Shown here piece by piece: positions 53,028-61,414 of a DNA stretch of 64,000 bases. The first letter of the stretch is position 1. Each line of letters starts with the position of its first letter. Origin of the DNA: Clostridium thermosuccinogenes (GTDB lineage: Bacteria > Bacillota > Clostridia > Acetivibrionales > DSM-5807); contig NZ_CP021850.1 of NCBI RefSeq assembly GCF_002896855.1, positions 1,389,665 through 1,453,664 of the forward strand. Direction: 5' to 3'. Made by a program: the position numbers and the translations under genes. The notes under the pieces are model-generated. The model saw nothing but the letters and a program-made list of their open reading frames with translations. It did not search any database and was not told the DNA's origin.

Positions 53028-54284
53028 ATGAACTGTATAAAAATACAAAGCAAAACTGAAAATGTAATTCCTGCTTTCCCACTAAAAATTAGTGAAAACA
53101 GGCGTTATTTGGTTGATCAAAATAATAAGCCTTTCTTTTATCATGGGGATACTTGCTGGAAGCTCTTCTGGGAATTTACTGAAGAAGAAGCGGAGTTGTA
53201 TCTTGAGGACAGGAAGCAGAAAGGCTTTACTGTGATTCAAGTGCAATTGCTACCCCACCGGAATTATCAGGCAAACAGGGAAGGCAATACTCCATTTATG
53301 GTACGGGGAGATCTTACAACTCCAAACCCTGCATATTTTGCTCATGTAGATAAGGTGATAAAAATTGCCATGGAAAAAGGTCTTGGCTTGCTTATTGCAC
53401 CTGTTTGGGCAAGCAAGTGGGAGCAGGACTGGTATAAGCACCTTAACACAGATAATGCAGAAATCTTCTCCCGTTATCTGGCAAACCGCTATAAGGACTT
53501 CAAGAGTATTATCGGGTGGATACATGGCGGTGACGATGATGCGCTGGAATTGCACAATTGCATCCGTATCTTCGGCAGAATATTTAAAGAAGTTGCTCCA
53601 TGGCAAATCAACACTTTTCATGCGAATCAAAAAGGCGGATGGGAATTTTTCAATAATGACACATGGTATGACATGAACATGGCGTATTCCTATAATTACA
53701 GCAATATGGTTGAACAGATGACGAAAGCCTATCATCTAAATCCAGTCAGACCTGTAATTCTGGGAGAGACCCATTATGAGTATAATACAGGTATTTCCAG
53801 CTCTCTTCTTCGTAAATTTGCCTATACCAGTGTAATACTGGGAGGAGCAGGACAAACTTATGGAAATAAGGATATCTGGATTGCGACATGCTTCTGGCGA
53901 GTAGCAATGGATGCACCTGCAGCACACCATATGAGTCATTTAAAAGAGCTGTTTACATCAGTGAAATGGTATCAGATGATTCCGGACACCACCCATGTTC
54001 TGGTTACCAAAGGATACGGCTCTGGTGAGGAATTCGCTCCTGCATGCTATTCAGAGGATGGCAGTTTAGCAATTGTTTACATTCCAACGGCATGTACACT
54101 TACGATAGATACTGATAAATTTTCAGGTGAAACAGAAGCGTATTGGTTCGATCCAACCAGTGGAATGTATATTGACATCGGAAATGTCACTATACAAGGG
54201 GAGAAAAAGTTCAAAACACCTGGTAAAAATTCTGATGGGGATGAGGACTGGGTTTTGTTATTTAAGGGAAATTGCAGTATATAA
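53028..54284 (+). CDS. GH140/DUF4038 apiosidase-like glycoside hydrolase, cytosolic
   Basis: 418-residue enzyme of the DUF4038 family with a C-terminal collagen-binding-like sandwich (about 340-415). CAZy family GH140, whose characterised member is an apiosidase acting on rhamnogalacturonan II, belongs here. The N-terminal YLVDQNNKPFFYHGDTCW is the family signature. The likely catalytic residues are Asp169 in IHGGDDD and Glu247 in LGETHYEYN. No signal peptide, unlike many secreted homologues. ATG follows GGAGG. It lies directly after the kinase and before RpiB, which supports release of a pentose in the cytosol. DUF4038 has many uncharacterised members, so apiose is an inference. Confidence 0.8.
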   Translation: MNCIKIQSKTENVIPAFPLKISENRRYLVDQNNKPFFYHGDTCWKLFWEFTEEEAELYLEDRKQKGFTVIQVQLLPHRNYQANREGNTPFMVRGDLTTPNPAYFAHVDKVIKIAMEKGLGLLIAPVWASKWEQDWYKHLNTDNAEIFSRYLANRYKDFKSIIGWIHGGDDDALELHNCIRIFGRIFKEVAPWQINTFHANQKGGWEFFNNDTWYDMNMAYSYNYSNMVEQMTKAYHLNPVRPVILGETHYEYNTGISSSLLRKFAYTSVILGGAGQTYGNKDIWIATCFWRVAMDAPAAHHMSHLKELFTSVKWYQMIPDTTHVLVTKGYGSGEEFAPACYSEDGSLAIVYIPTACTLTIDTDKFSGETEAYWFDPTSGMYIDIGNVTIQGEKKFKTPGKNSDGDEDWVLLFKGNCSI

Positions 54285-54322
54285 GAGGAGTTTAGCATTT
54301 ACGCGAGCGGGGGTGATTATGT

Positions 54323-54787
54323 ATGAAGCATATTGTCATTGGGTGTGATAATGCAGCCTTTGATTTGAAAATGCAAATCACTAAAATGCTGAAGCAGGAT
54401 GGAGTGGAGTATGAGGATGTAGGTGTGTATTCTGTTTCCGATGAAAAAATGTATCCGTTGATTGCAAAAGAAGTAGCGGAAAGAATAATCGAAAGCGGAT
54501 ATAAGAAAGAAGGTATCCTGCTGTGCGGTACAGGTATAGGTATGGCCATCACTGCCAACAAGTATCGGGGAATTTATGCAGCGGTTTGTCATGATATATA
54601 TTCTGCAGAAAGGGCACGTTTGAGCAATAACACTAATGTTATTACGATGGGAGCAAGAGTGATTGGCTGTGAACTGGCAAAAAAAATTGTGAAGGAATGG
54701 CTTAAATTGGAGTTCAAGCCTGGCAGTTCATCTCCTAAAATTGAAAAGATTTATGAGATTGAAAAAAGTAATTTTATGGATAAATAA
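54323..54787 (+). CDS. RpiB/LacAB family sugar-phosphate isomerase
   Basis: 154-residue isomerase. Conserved motifs are IGCDNAAFDLK (phosphate and metal-free active site region), YEDVGVYS, LLCGTGIGMAITANKYRGI with the catalytic Cys, CHDIYSAERARLSNNTNVITMGARVIG. The family includes ribose-5-phosphate isomerase B, the galactose-6-phosphate isomerase subunits, and tetrose/pentulose phosphate isomerases. The usual RpiB Asp-His-Ala-Gly opening is here CDNAAF, a visible departure. Placed between glycosidase and UroD-like genes in the pentose operon. The precise substrate is not determined. ATG follows GCGGGGGTG. Confidence 0.85.
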   Translation: MKHIVIGCDNAAFDLKMQITKMLKQDGVEYEDVGVYSVSDEKMYPLIAKEVAERIIESGYKKEGILLCGTGIGMAITANKYRGIYAAVCHDIYSAERARLSNNTNVITMGARVIGCELAKKIVKEWLKLEFKPGSSSPKIEKIYEIEKSNFMDK

Positions 54788-54818
54788 TATAAATCTAATT
54801 TGATAAGAGGTAAGCCAT

Positions 54819-55892
54819 ATGTATTATATTGAAAACTGGGATAAAATTCAAAAGCGTTTTGAGGAATTTTGGGCCAGGGAGAATCATGACAGGCCGATTA
54901 TTAGTATTAAAGCACCAAAAAACAGACAAACTGCCGGCAAGCTTCCTTCTTTTGCAACTTTAAAGGAACGGTGGCTGGATACGGAGTATATGCTGCAGGA
55001 AGCTAATCTACAGTTTCAAAACACATTTTATGCAGGAGAAGCTTTTGCAGCCTTAAATCCCAACCTCGGGCCGGATCTGTTTGCTGCTTGCTACGGCACG
55101 GAATTGGAATTCGGAGAGGATACCAGCTGGGCAATCCACAGCATGACCGACAGCGAAGTTGAGGAATACAAAGGTCTTGTAATCGAGAAGCAGGGATTTT
55201 ACTATCAAAAAATACTCGAAATGACTCGTGCAGCGGTGGAGGATGGAAAAGACAAGTATGTTGTGGGAGTTACCGACTTACATCCTGCTGCAGATGCGCT
55301 GGTTTCACTTAGGGGGCCGGAGACTTTATGTATTGATACAATCGATAATCCTCAATTTGTCCGTAAGGCCACTTTAGATCTGTTTGAAGGCTTTAAGCAG
55401 ATTTTCACCGATTTGTGTGATATTACTACAAAGTATCAAAAGGGGACCACTAATTGGATGGGTATCTGGCATCCCAAAAGGTGGTATGTGACAAGCTGTG
55501 ATTTTTGCTGCATGATTTCTACAGATATGTTTGAAGATCTGTTTATGGAAGAACTGGAAAAGGAACTAGATTTCCTGGATGCCAGTATATTCCATCTGGA
55601 TGGGCCCGGTGCACTGAGGCATCTTGACAGGCTTCTGCAGATTGAAAAATTGAAAGGTATACAGTGGGTTTACGGGGCAGGACAGCCGACTGCATCTCAC
55701 TGGCTGGAGGTTTTAAAGAAGATACAAAATGCAGGTAAGCTGATACAGGTGGCAGTAGAGCCTCAAGAGTTGGATGTTATGCTTGAGAACCTTGCTCCCG
55801 AGGGAGTGATGTATGTGATTAATGCTGACTCAGAGGATCAGGCAAAAGAACTGATGAAAAAGGCCGAGCAATATAAAAGGAAAGTTTTTTAA
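54819..55892 (+). CDS. Uroporphyrinogen decarboxylase (URO-D)-like protein, unknown substrate
   Basis: 357-residue TIM-barrel protein of the URO-D/CmuA/MtaA superfamily. Supporting segments are WDKIQKRFEEFWARENHDRP, VGVTDLHPAADALVSLRGPE, SIFHLDGPGALRHLDRLL and the C-terminal half with VEPQELDVMLENLAPEGVMY. True heme-pathway HemE motifs (N-terminal RAGR and Asp) are not seen, and no HxC...C zinc site typical of corrinoid methyltransferases is evident. Such proteins recur in sugar operons of Firmicutes without an assigned reaction. ATG follows AGAGG. Co-directional and closely spaced with RpiB, so it belongs to the catabolic operon. Confidence 0.7.
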   Translation: MYYIENWDKIQKRFEEFWARENHDRPIISIKAPKNRQTAGKLPSFATLKERWLDTEYMLQEANLQFQNTFYAGEAFAALNPNLGPDLFAACYGTELEFGEDTSWAIHSMTDSEVEEYKGLVIEKQGFYYQKILEMTRAAVEDGKDKYVVGVTDLHPAADALVSLRGPETLCIDTIDNPQFVRKATLDLFEGFKQIFTDLCDITTKYQKGTTNWMGIWHPKRWYVTSCDFCCMISTDMFEDLFMEELEKELDFLDASIFHLDGPGALRHLDRLLQIEKLKGIQWVYGAGQPTASHWLEVLKKIQNAGKLIQVAVEPQELDVMLENLAPEGVMYVINADSEDQAKELMKKAEQYKRKVF

Positions 55893-56084
55893 TCGACGTG
55901 AGAAAAGCAGGCATTGTTTTGTATCAATAAAACCTAAAATCCCTTGATAGATAGCATTTAATATGGAACAAGCGTAATTTTAATTGACGCTACCATAAAG
56001 GCGCAGTGTAAAGTAACTTATGAAAATCACCCCAAAACACTATCAAGATAAAAATGAACCTTGAAAAAGTTAGGAGGCCTATTT

Positions 56085-57518
56085 ATGAAAAATAGAATAA
56101 AACTCGGATATGCTCCGACAAGACGCTTTATATTCAGCAAGGAGGATGCATACAAATATAAGGAATTAACACTTAAGAAAATTAAAAGCTTTACAGATGC
56201 TGAAATTGTTGATATCGAAGGAATAAACAAGGAAGGTTTGCTTTTTGACGATAATGATGATATTAAAAGAGTAATTAAGAAATTCAAGGACGAGGAAGTG
56301 GATGCTGTGTTCTTCCCCCACTGCAATTTTGGCACAGAGGATTCTGTAGCCAGGGTGGCAAAAGCGGTTGGAAAGCCTGTGCTTATATGGGGTCCACGGG
56401 ACGAGGCTCCTCTTCCAGATGGAAACCGTCTTCGTGACACACAATGTGGGCTGTTTGCCACAGGCAAGGTATTAAGAAGGCATAATGTTCCTTTTACATA
56501 CATTGTTAACAGTACGTTGGAAGATCCGGTATTTGAAAGGGGATATATAAATTTTATCTCAGCTGCTAGTGTTGTAAAAGCTATGAGCAATTTACGCATA
56601 CTTCAAATATCAACAAGACCAGCCAGCTTTTTAACAATGATGTATGATGAAGGAATGTTGCTGGAGAAGTTCGGCATAAGCGTAATTCCCACAACTTTGC
56701 AGGATATTAAGGCTACATTGGAGAAAATTGAAACGGAAAATGGGTCTGAATTCAGAGAGACCATAGAACTGATTAATTCCAAATTGGACTGCAGTGAAGC
56801 TACTGCTTCTGCTATTAGCAAAGTGGCAGCACTGAAGGTAGCCATAAAGAAGCTTGTCACCGAAAATGGATGCACCGCTGCAGCGATACAATGCTGGACG
56901 GCTTTACAGGATAGCATAGGCATTGTGCCTTGTCTTTGCAATGCGCTTCTTACAGACGAAGGAATTCCTGTTACCTGTGAGACGGATATACATGGAGCAA
57001 TAACGGCAGTCATGGCACAGGCTGCAGCAATGGGAAAGGCAGCCCCTTTCTTTGCTGATCTGACAGTGAGACACCCTGAAAACGATAATGGAGAATTGCT
57101 GTTTCATTGTGGAAATTTCCCTGTTTCATTAGTCGCCAACGGATGTACACCGAAATTCGGAACACAGTTTGCATTAGATTCCCATGCTCCGGGTACGGTT
57201 GAAAATGAAATCAGAGGCGGAGATATATCTGTTGTAAGGTTTGATGGAGACCATGGCGAATATTCATTGTTTTTGGGTAAGGCAAAGGGGATCAAAGGAC
57301 CTTTCACCCGGGGAACCTACTTGTGGGTTGAAGTTAATGACTGGCCGCTCTGGGAGGAAAAACTGGTAAAGGGACCCTATGTTCATCATTGTACGGGAAT
57401 TCATCATGATGTTATACCTGCATTATATGAGGCCTGCAATTATATCCCTGGTCTGAAAGCCGATCCTGTGGATCCCACTGAAGAACAGATTAAAGCATGG
57501 CTCAGAGGCGGGGATTAG
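56085..57518 (+). CDS. L-fucose isomerase-like aldose-ketose isomerase
   Basis: 477-residue protein of the L-fucose/L-arabinose isomerase fold. Likely metal and catalytic residues correspond to Glu in PVTCETDIHGA, Asp in PFFADL and His in VHHCTGIHHD, the positions used by FucI. An N-terminal Rossmann-like region (about 1-160) includes VFFPHCNFGTEDSVARVAKA. The best current guess is an isomerase converting the released aldose to a ketose. The known D-apiose isomerase is of the xylose isomerase type instead, so if the locus degrades apiose this is a different isomerase. ATG at 56085 follows AGGAGG by seven bases. Confidence 0.82.
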   Translation: MKNRIKLGYAPTRRFIFSKEDAYKYKELTLKKIKSFTDAEIVDIEGINKEGLLFDDNDDIKRVIKKFKDEEVDAVFFPHCNFGTEDSVARVAKAVGKPVLIWGPRDEAPLPDGNRLRDTQCGLFATGKVLRRHNVPFTYIVNSTLEDPVFERGYINFISAASVVKAMSNLRILQISTRPASFLTMMYDEGMLLEKFGISVIPTTLQDIKATLEKIETENGSEFRETIELINSKLDCSEATASAISKVAALKVAIKKLVTENGCTAAAIQCWTALQDSIGIVPCLCNALLTDEGIPVTCETDIHGAITAVMAQAAAMGKAAPFFADLTVRHPENDNGELLFHCGNFPVSLVANGCTPKFGTQFALDSHAPGTVENEIRGGDISVVRFDGDHGEYSLFLGKAKGIKGPFTRGTYLWVEVNDWPLWEEKLVKGPYVHHCTGIHHDVIPALYEACNYIPGLKADPVDPTEEQIKAWLRGGD

Positions 57519-57640
57519 AATAGTTCGGAACAACAATCCATTATTCAATTAGATTGTAGTAAAGCTGATCGTCATAACAGAAAATGCAGTGAATTCGGTT
57601 TAAATTATTTAAGTTTGCCATTCGGCAAAGGGAGGTTAAA

Positions 57641-59581
57641 ATGTCTGATATTCGACCACAATACATTAAAATTAAAGGAAACGGTAAATACGTAACAGGC
57701 AATACAGAAATAAGATGCAGCATACCAATTGTAAAAGAAATGTTTAAACAGGCTTCTGTAGGAGCTTGTTGCAGTAAAGCTGAATTTTCAAAGATTTCCT
57801 TTATGTCTGATATTCCAAAAAATATTGAAGAAGAAGTGACAAAAGAGTTTAACCTGTCTTTTGTTGACAATGAAGAGGCCTTTGTTATTGATATAGACGG
57901 AGATATAAATATTTATTCACGATCAGACAGAGGATTGTTCTATGGCTGCATAACACTGCTTCAGATGATGAAAGATCAATACCTGGACAGAATGCTGGCG
58001 TTTGATTATCCGTCATGCCCTGAAAGAGGTGTAAAAGTATATCTGCCATCGGAAAGAAATATTGAATATTTTAAGCAATTCGTTGATATGATCTGTTATT
58101 TCAAGTACAACACCATAATGATTGAAGTGGGGGGAGCAATGGAATATAAGAGGCACCCTGAAATCAACAGCGGTTGGATTGAGTACTGTAAAGAGATGTC
58201 CGAGTATTCGGGAAAAACCACAAAAATCCAGGATCATACTTATAAATGGTATAAAAATTCAATACATGTGGAAAACGGAGAGGGTAGCTTCTTAAGTCAA
58301 TCCAGGGTGAGAGAATTGGTGGAGTACTGCCGGGAAAGAATGTTGGAAGTAATTCCTGAAGTGCCGTCATTAAGCCATTGCGATTATTTGCTGTTGAACC
58401 ACCGGGAGATTGCAGAAAGGCAGAATGATCCTTATCCTGATACCTATTGTCCATCAAACCCGAAATCCTATGCACTTCTGTTCGATATACTGGATGAAGT
58501 TATTGAAGTATTCAAGCCTTCGGTAATTAATATAGGACACGATGAATATTATTCCATCGGTATTTGCGAAAATTGCAAGGATAGAAAGGCAGAGGACATT
58601 TTTGCGGAAGATATAAGAAAGATTCATGACTACCTCTCAAAGCGGGGAATAAGAACCATGATATGGGGCGATAAGCTTCTTAAAGATGTTTATGTCAAGG
58701 ACGCAGGCCCTTTTGGTGGAGCTGAGATAAAAATGTATCATCCTGCCTGGCATATTAACGATGGTGAATATGTAGGAATGATCCCAGCTACATATAAAGC
58801 TATTGACTTAATTCCGGCAGACGTAAAGATCTTGCACTGGAACTGGGGCTTGGGAGAAAAACTGGAGGATCAATTCCTTGAGAGGGGAATGGAAATTACA
58901 TATGGCAATTTTGAGGGATATGAATTTCCTGGTTGGAGCGAGCATATACAAAAAGGCATTAAGGGTGCAATAATATCCAATTGGAGTACACTCAATGAAA
59001 TCATCCTTCAGAGAAATGGGATACTTTTCGGCATAGCATATGCTTATTTCATGTTCTGGAATGATAAGTACAACGATTCCATGTTCCAGGAAGTAAGAGA
59101 CAGGGTTTTATCTGAGTTATTCAACTACAAGTATGGAAACATATTGGATTTGGATATGACAGAAGATAGAAAGGAACAGGTCGAGTTCATTGAGTTTCTG
59201 CATGCTACCGATTATAATGTAGCTTATAAATCATTTGTGGATGGAGTTTTTACTGAATCAGACATTTATACTATAGGACAATATGTAATTCGATATGATG
59301 ATGGCACAAAGGCAGTTGTTCCTATCGTTTATGGGGAAAATATCAGTAGCAGGGATGTCTCATGGGATAGGAAGAGAAGCGAATTTGAACCGGTTTATAA
59401 GATTGACCGACACCTTGCTGAGGTTTCAATGACAACATTGCCAGTCAAAATGGGTGAAGACACCTATTATAGATTTATTTGCAGAAATCCCTATCCGAAA
59501 AAACGTATAGACACTATATCCATAGAATGTGATGAGAGCAAAAAATGTAATATTTATCTTAAAAGCATAAAGTATTTATGA
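57641..59581 (+). CDS. GH20-like glycoside hydrolase, cytosolic
   Basis: 646-residue TIM-barrel enzyme. The N-terminal beta domain ends in SRSDRGLFYGCITLLQMM, which corresponds to the GH20b-type lead-in of hexosaminidases. The catalytic Asp-Glu pair would be Asp301-Glu302 in NIGHDEYYSIG. A C-terminal region (about 540-646) is beta-rich. No signal peptide. The CxxC (CENCKDRK) just after the catalytic pair is unusual. GH20 enzymes remove N-acetylhexosamines, but distant members act on other sugars, so specificity is open. ATG follows GGGAGG. It is the last gene of the catabolic operon and faces the two-component genes. Confidence 0.78.
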   Translation: MSDIRPQYIKIKGNGKYVTGNTEIRCSIPIVKEMFKQASVGACCSKAEFSKISFMSDIPKNIEEEVTKEFNLSFVDNEEAFVIDIDGDINIYSRSDRGLFYGCITLLQMMKDQYLDRMLAFDYPSCPERGVKVYLPSERNIEYFKQFVDMICYFKYNTIMIEVGGAMEYKRHPEINSGWIEYCKEMSEYSGKTTKIQDHTYKWYKNSIHVENGEGSFLSQSRVRELVEYCRERMLEVIPEVPSLSHCDYLLLNHREIAERQNDPYPDTYCPSNPKSYALLFDILDEVIEVFKPSVINIGHDEYYSIGICENCKDRKAEDIFAEDIRKIHDYLSKRGIRTMIWGDKLLKDVYVKDAGPFGGAEIKMYHPAWHINDGEYVGMIPATYKAIDLIPADVKILHWNWGLGEKLEDQFLERGMEITYGNFEGYEFPGWSEHIQKGIKGAIISNWSTLNEIILQRNGILFGIAYAYFMFWNDKYNDSMFQEVRDRVLSELFNYKYGNILDLDMTEDRKEQVEFIEFLHATDYNVAYKSFVDGVFTESDIYTIGQYVIRYDDGTKAVVPIVYGENISSRDVSWDRKRSEFEPVYKIDRHLAEVSMTTLPVKMGEDTYYRFICRNPYPKKRIDTISIECDESKKCNIYLKSIKYL

Positions 59582-59626
59582 TTTTTATTTCAGGAACAAT
59601 GCGCTCAGAGATATATGTTATATGTA

Positions 59627-61414
59627 TTATGCTATTACAGCGGGGAGCTTTATGCGTACAGTTGTACCTTTACCCAGGATACTGCTGTAGCTAAGACCGT
59701 ATTCCTGACCATAATACAGTTTGATTCTGTCGTTGGTATTTTTTACTCCATATCCGTGCCTACGGGTTGATTTGTCTTCAAGAAGTATCTGGTTGACCAC
59801 TTCTTCAGGCATACCCACTCCGTCATCCTTGACTTCTAGAATGATAATATTGTTTTCTTTTTTTGCAGATATATTTATTGTTCCTGATTTTTCTTCCTTT
59901 TCAAATATACCATGTATGATTGAATTTTCTACTATCGGCTGAAGAATGGTTTTCAATGTTGAATACTCATATATACATGGTTCAATATCCAATATTAATT
60001 TTATCTTGTTTTCAAAACGTAGATTTTGTATTTGCACATATAACTGAACATGCATCAACTCATCTTTAAAAGAAATTACATCTTTTCCCTGACTGAGGCT
60101 CAGCTTGTAAAACTTTGATAAGGAAGCGACCATTTGTGTAATTTCTGGAATGCTGTGCTTAATAGCAAGACAGTTTATAAGATCCAGTGAATTATATAGA
60201 AAGTGGGGGTTAATTTGGGCCTGCAGGGCTCTTAGCTCCGCACTCTTCATTTCCTGACCCATGATGTATTTTTCTTCTATCATATCAGACATACGTGTCA
60301 CCATTTTATTGAAACTGCCTATAAGCTCACCTATCTCATCTTTACCTATCTGCCTGAGCGATACTTTTAAATTACCGTTTTCAACCTTTTTCATTTCACG
60401 GTTAAGAAGGAATATCCTTTTGAGACTTGATTTGGAAGTGAAATATGCAAGAAAATAAGATACGGAAGAAATCAGAATTAATAATATTATCATTTCATTT
60501 CTTAACTTGTTCTGAAGTACGACTATATCGCTTTGTGGGATGATTGCGTGAACATACCAGTCTGTAAAATTAAGCTTCTTTGATGTGATGGCATATTTGC
60601 TATTATCGACTGTTATGAATTCCCATTGCCGTAATCCAGATTTGCCGGAAACAGTCTTCATTTTGTCCCAAAAAGAGTTTTGCTTAGCGTTCGGTATAGG
60701 AAACAGAATTTCGTCGCCATCGGTAATGAATACAGCGCTGTTTTCAGTTATTGCAGCATTTTTTAAAGCAGTTTCCACCTTTTCTGTCTTAATGTCCACC
60801 CTTAAAGCCGCAAGGGGCTGCTTAAGCGATTCCAAACTGTAAATGATTCTTACATATGAGAAAAAATCCAGGCTGGATGTGTCTGAATCCTCTAATTTGA
60901 ATGGAGGTGCCCATAACTTGTTTTGATCGTTGCTGAGTAAATTTTTATACCAGCTCTTATCTGATATTTTTGCAAGGCTGAATATATTAACATTGTTTTC
61001 TGAGTAATAGGAATTAATATTTATATAAAAGCGGATAATATCAATATCTGACACTTTCTGAATATAATCAAAGCGTTTTATCAGCATTTTGTAATCTCCC
61101 AACTGTTCTATAGGGGAGTAATCTGTTGTATCCTTGGATGCGATTATATAGATATCTTCGTCAAATAATATGTTTTGCATTGCATTATTCATGCTTTGGA
61201 AATATCTCTCAAGGATCGACACACTTTCATCAAAGGACTGAGACGCAGAGTTTATTGTCTGCGTGAGAACAAGCTCGTTTATCCTGCTGTATGAAATGAG
61301 TGTGAAAATAATCAAAGGAATAATGATAAACGCAATAAATATAAAAACGATTTTTGTTTTTATCGAAACACTATCAATAATATTGGTAATTATCTTATTG
61401 AGCATTGTTTTCAT
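59627..61414 (-). CDS. YesM-like sensor histidine kinase
   Basis: 595-residue membrane kinase of the LytS/YesM type. Membrane helices at about 20-42 and 307-326 flank an extracellular sensor domain; a HAMP linker (about 328-380) leads to the His_kinase domain with phospho-acceptor His in INPHFLYNSLDLI (near residue 403) and an ATPase domain with VENSIIHGI and DDGVGMPEE. ATG (61414) follows GGGAGAAG and overlaps the regulator gene by 20 bp. YesM-like kinases next to lpl-type transporters sense extracellular glycans. It should phosphorylate the YesN-like regulator. Confidence 0.92.
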   Translation of the reverse strand: MKTMLNKIITNIIDSVSIKTKIVFIFIAFIIIPLIIFTLISYSRINELVLTQTINSASQSFDESVSILERYFQSMNNAMQNILFDEDIYIIASKDTTDYSPIEQLGDYKMLIKRFDYIQKVSDIDIIRFYININSYYSENNVNIFSLAKISDKSWYKNLLSNDQNKLWAPPFKLEDSDTSSLDFFSYVRIIYSLESLKQPLAALRVDIKTEKVETALKNAAITENSAVFITDGDEILFPIPNAKQNSFWDKMKTVSGKSGLRQWEFITVDNSKYAITSKKLNFTDWYVHAIIPQSDIVVLQNKLRNEMIILLILISSVSYFLAYFTSKSSLKRIFLLNREMKKVENGNLKVSLRQIGKDEIGELIGSFNKMVTRMSDMIEEKYIMGQEMKSAELRALQAQINPHFLYNSLDLINCLAIKHSIPEITQMVASLSKFYKLSLSQGKDVISFKDELMHVQLYVQIQNLRFENKIKLILDIEPCIYEYSTLKTILQPIVENSIIHGIFEKEEKSGTINISAKKENNIIILEVKDDGVGMPEEVVNQILLEDKSTRRHGYGVKNTNDRIKLYYGQEYGLSYSSILGKGTTVRIKLPAVIA

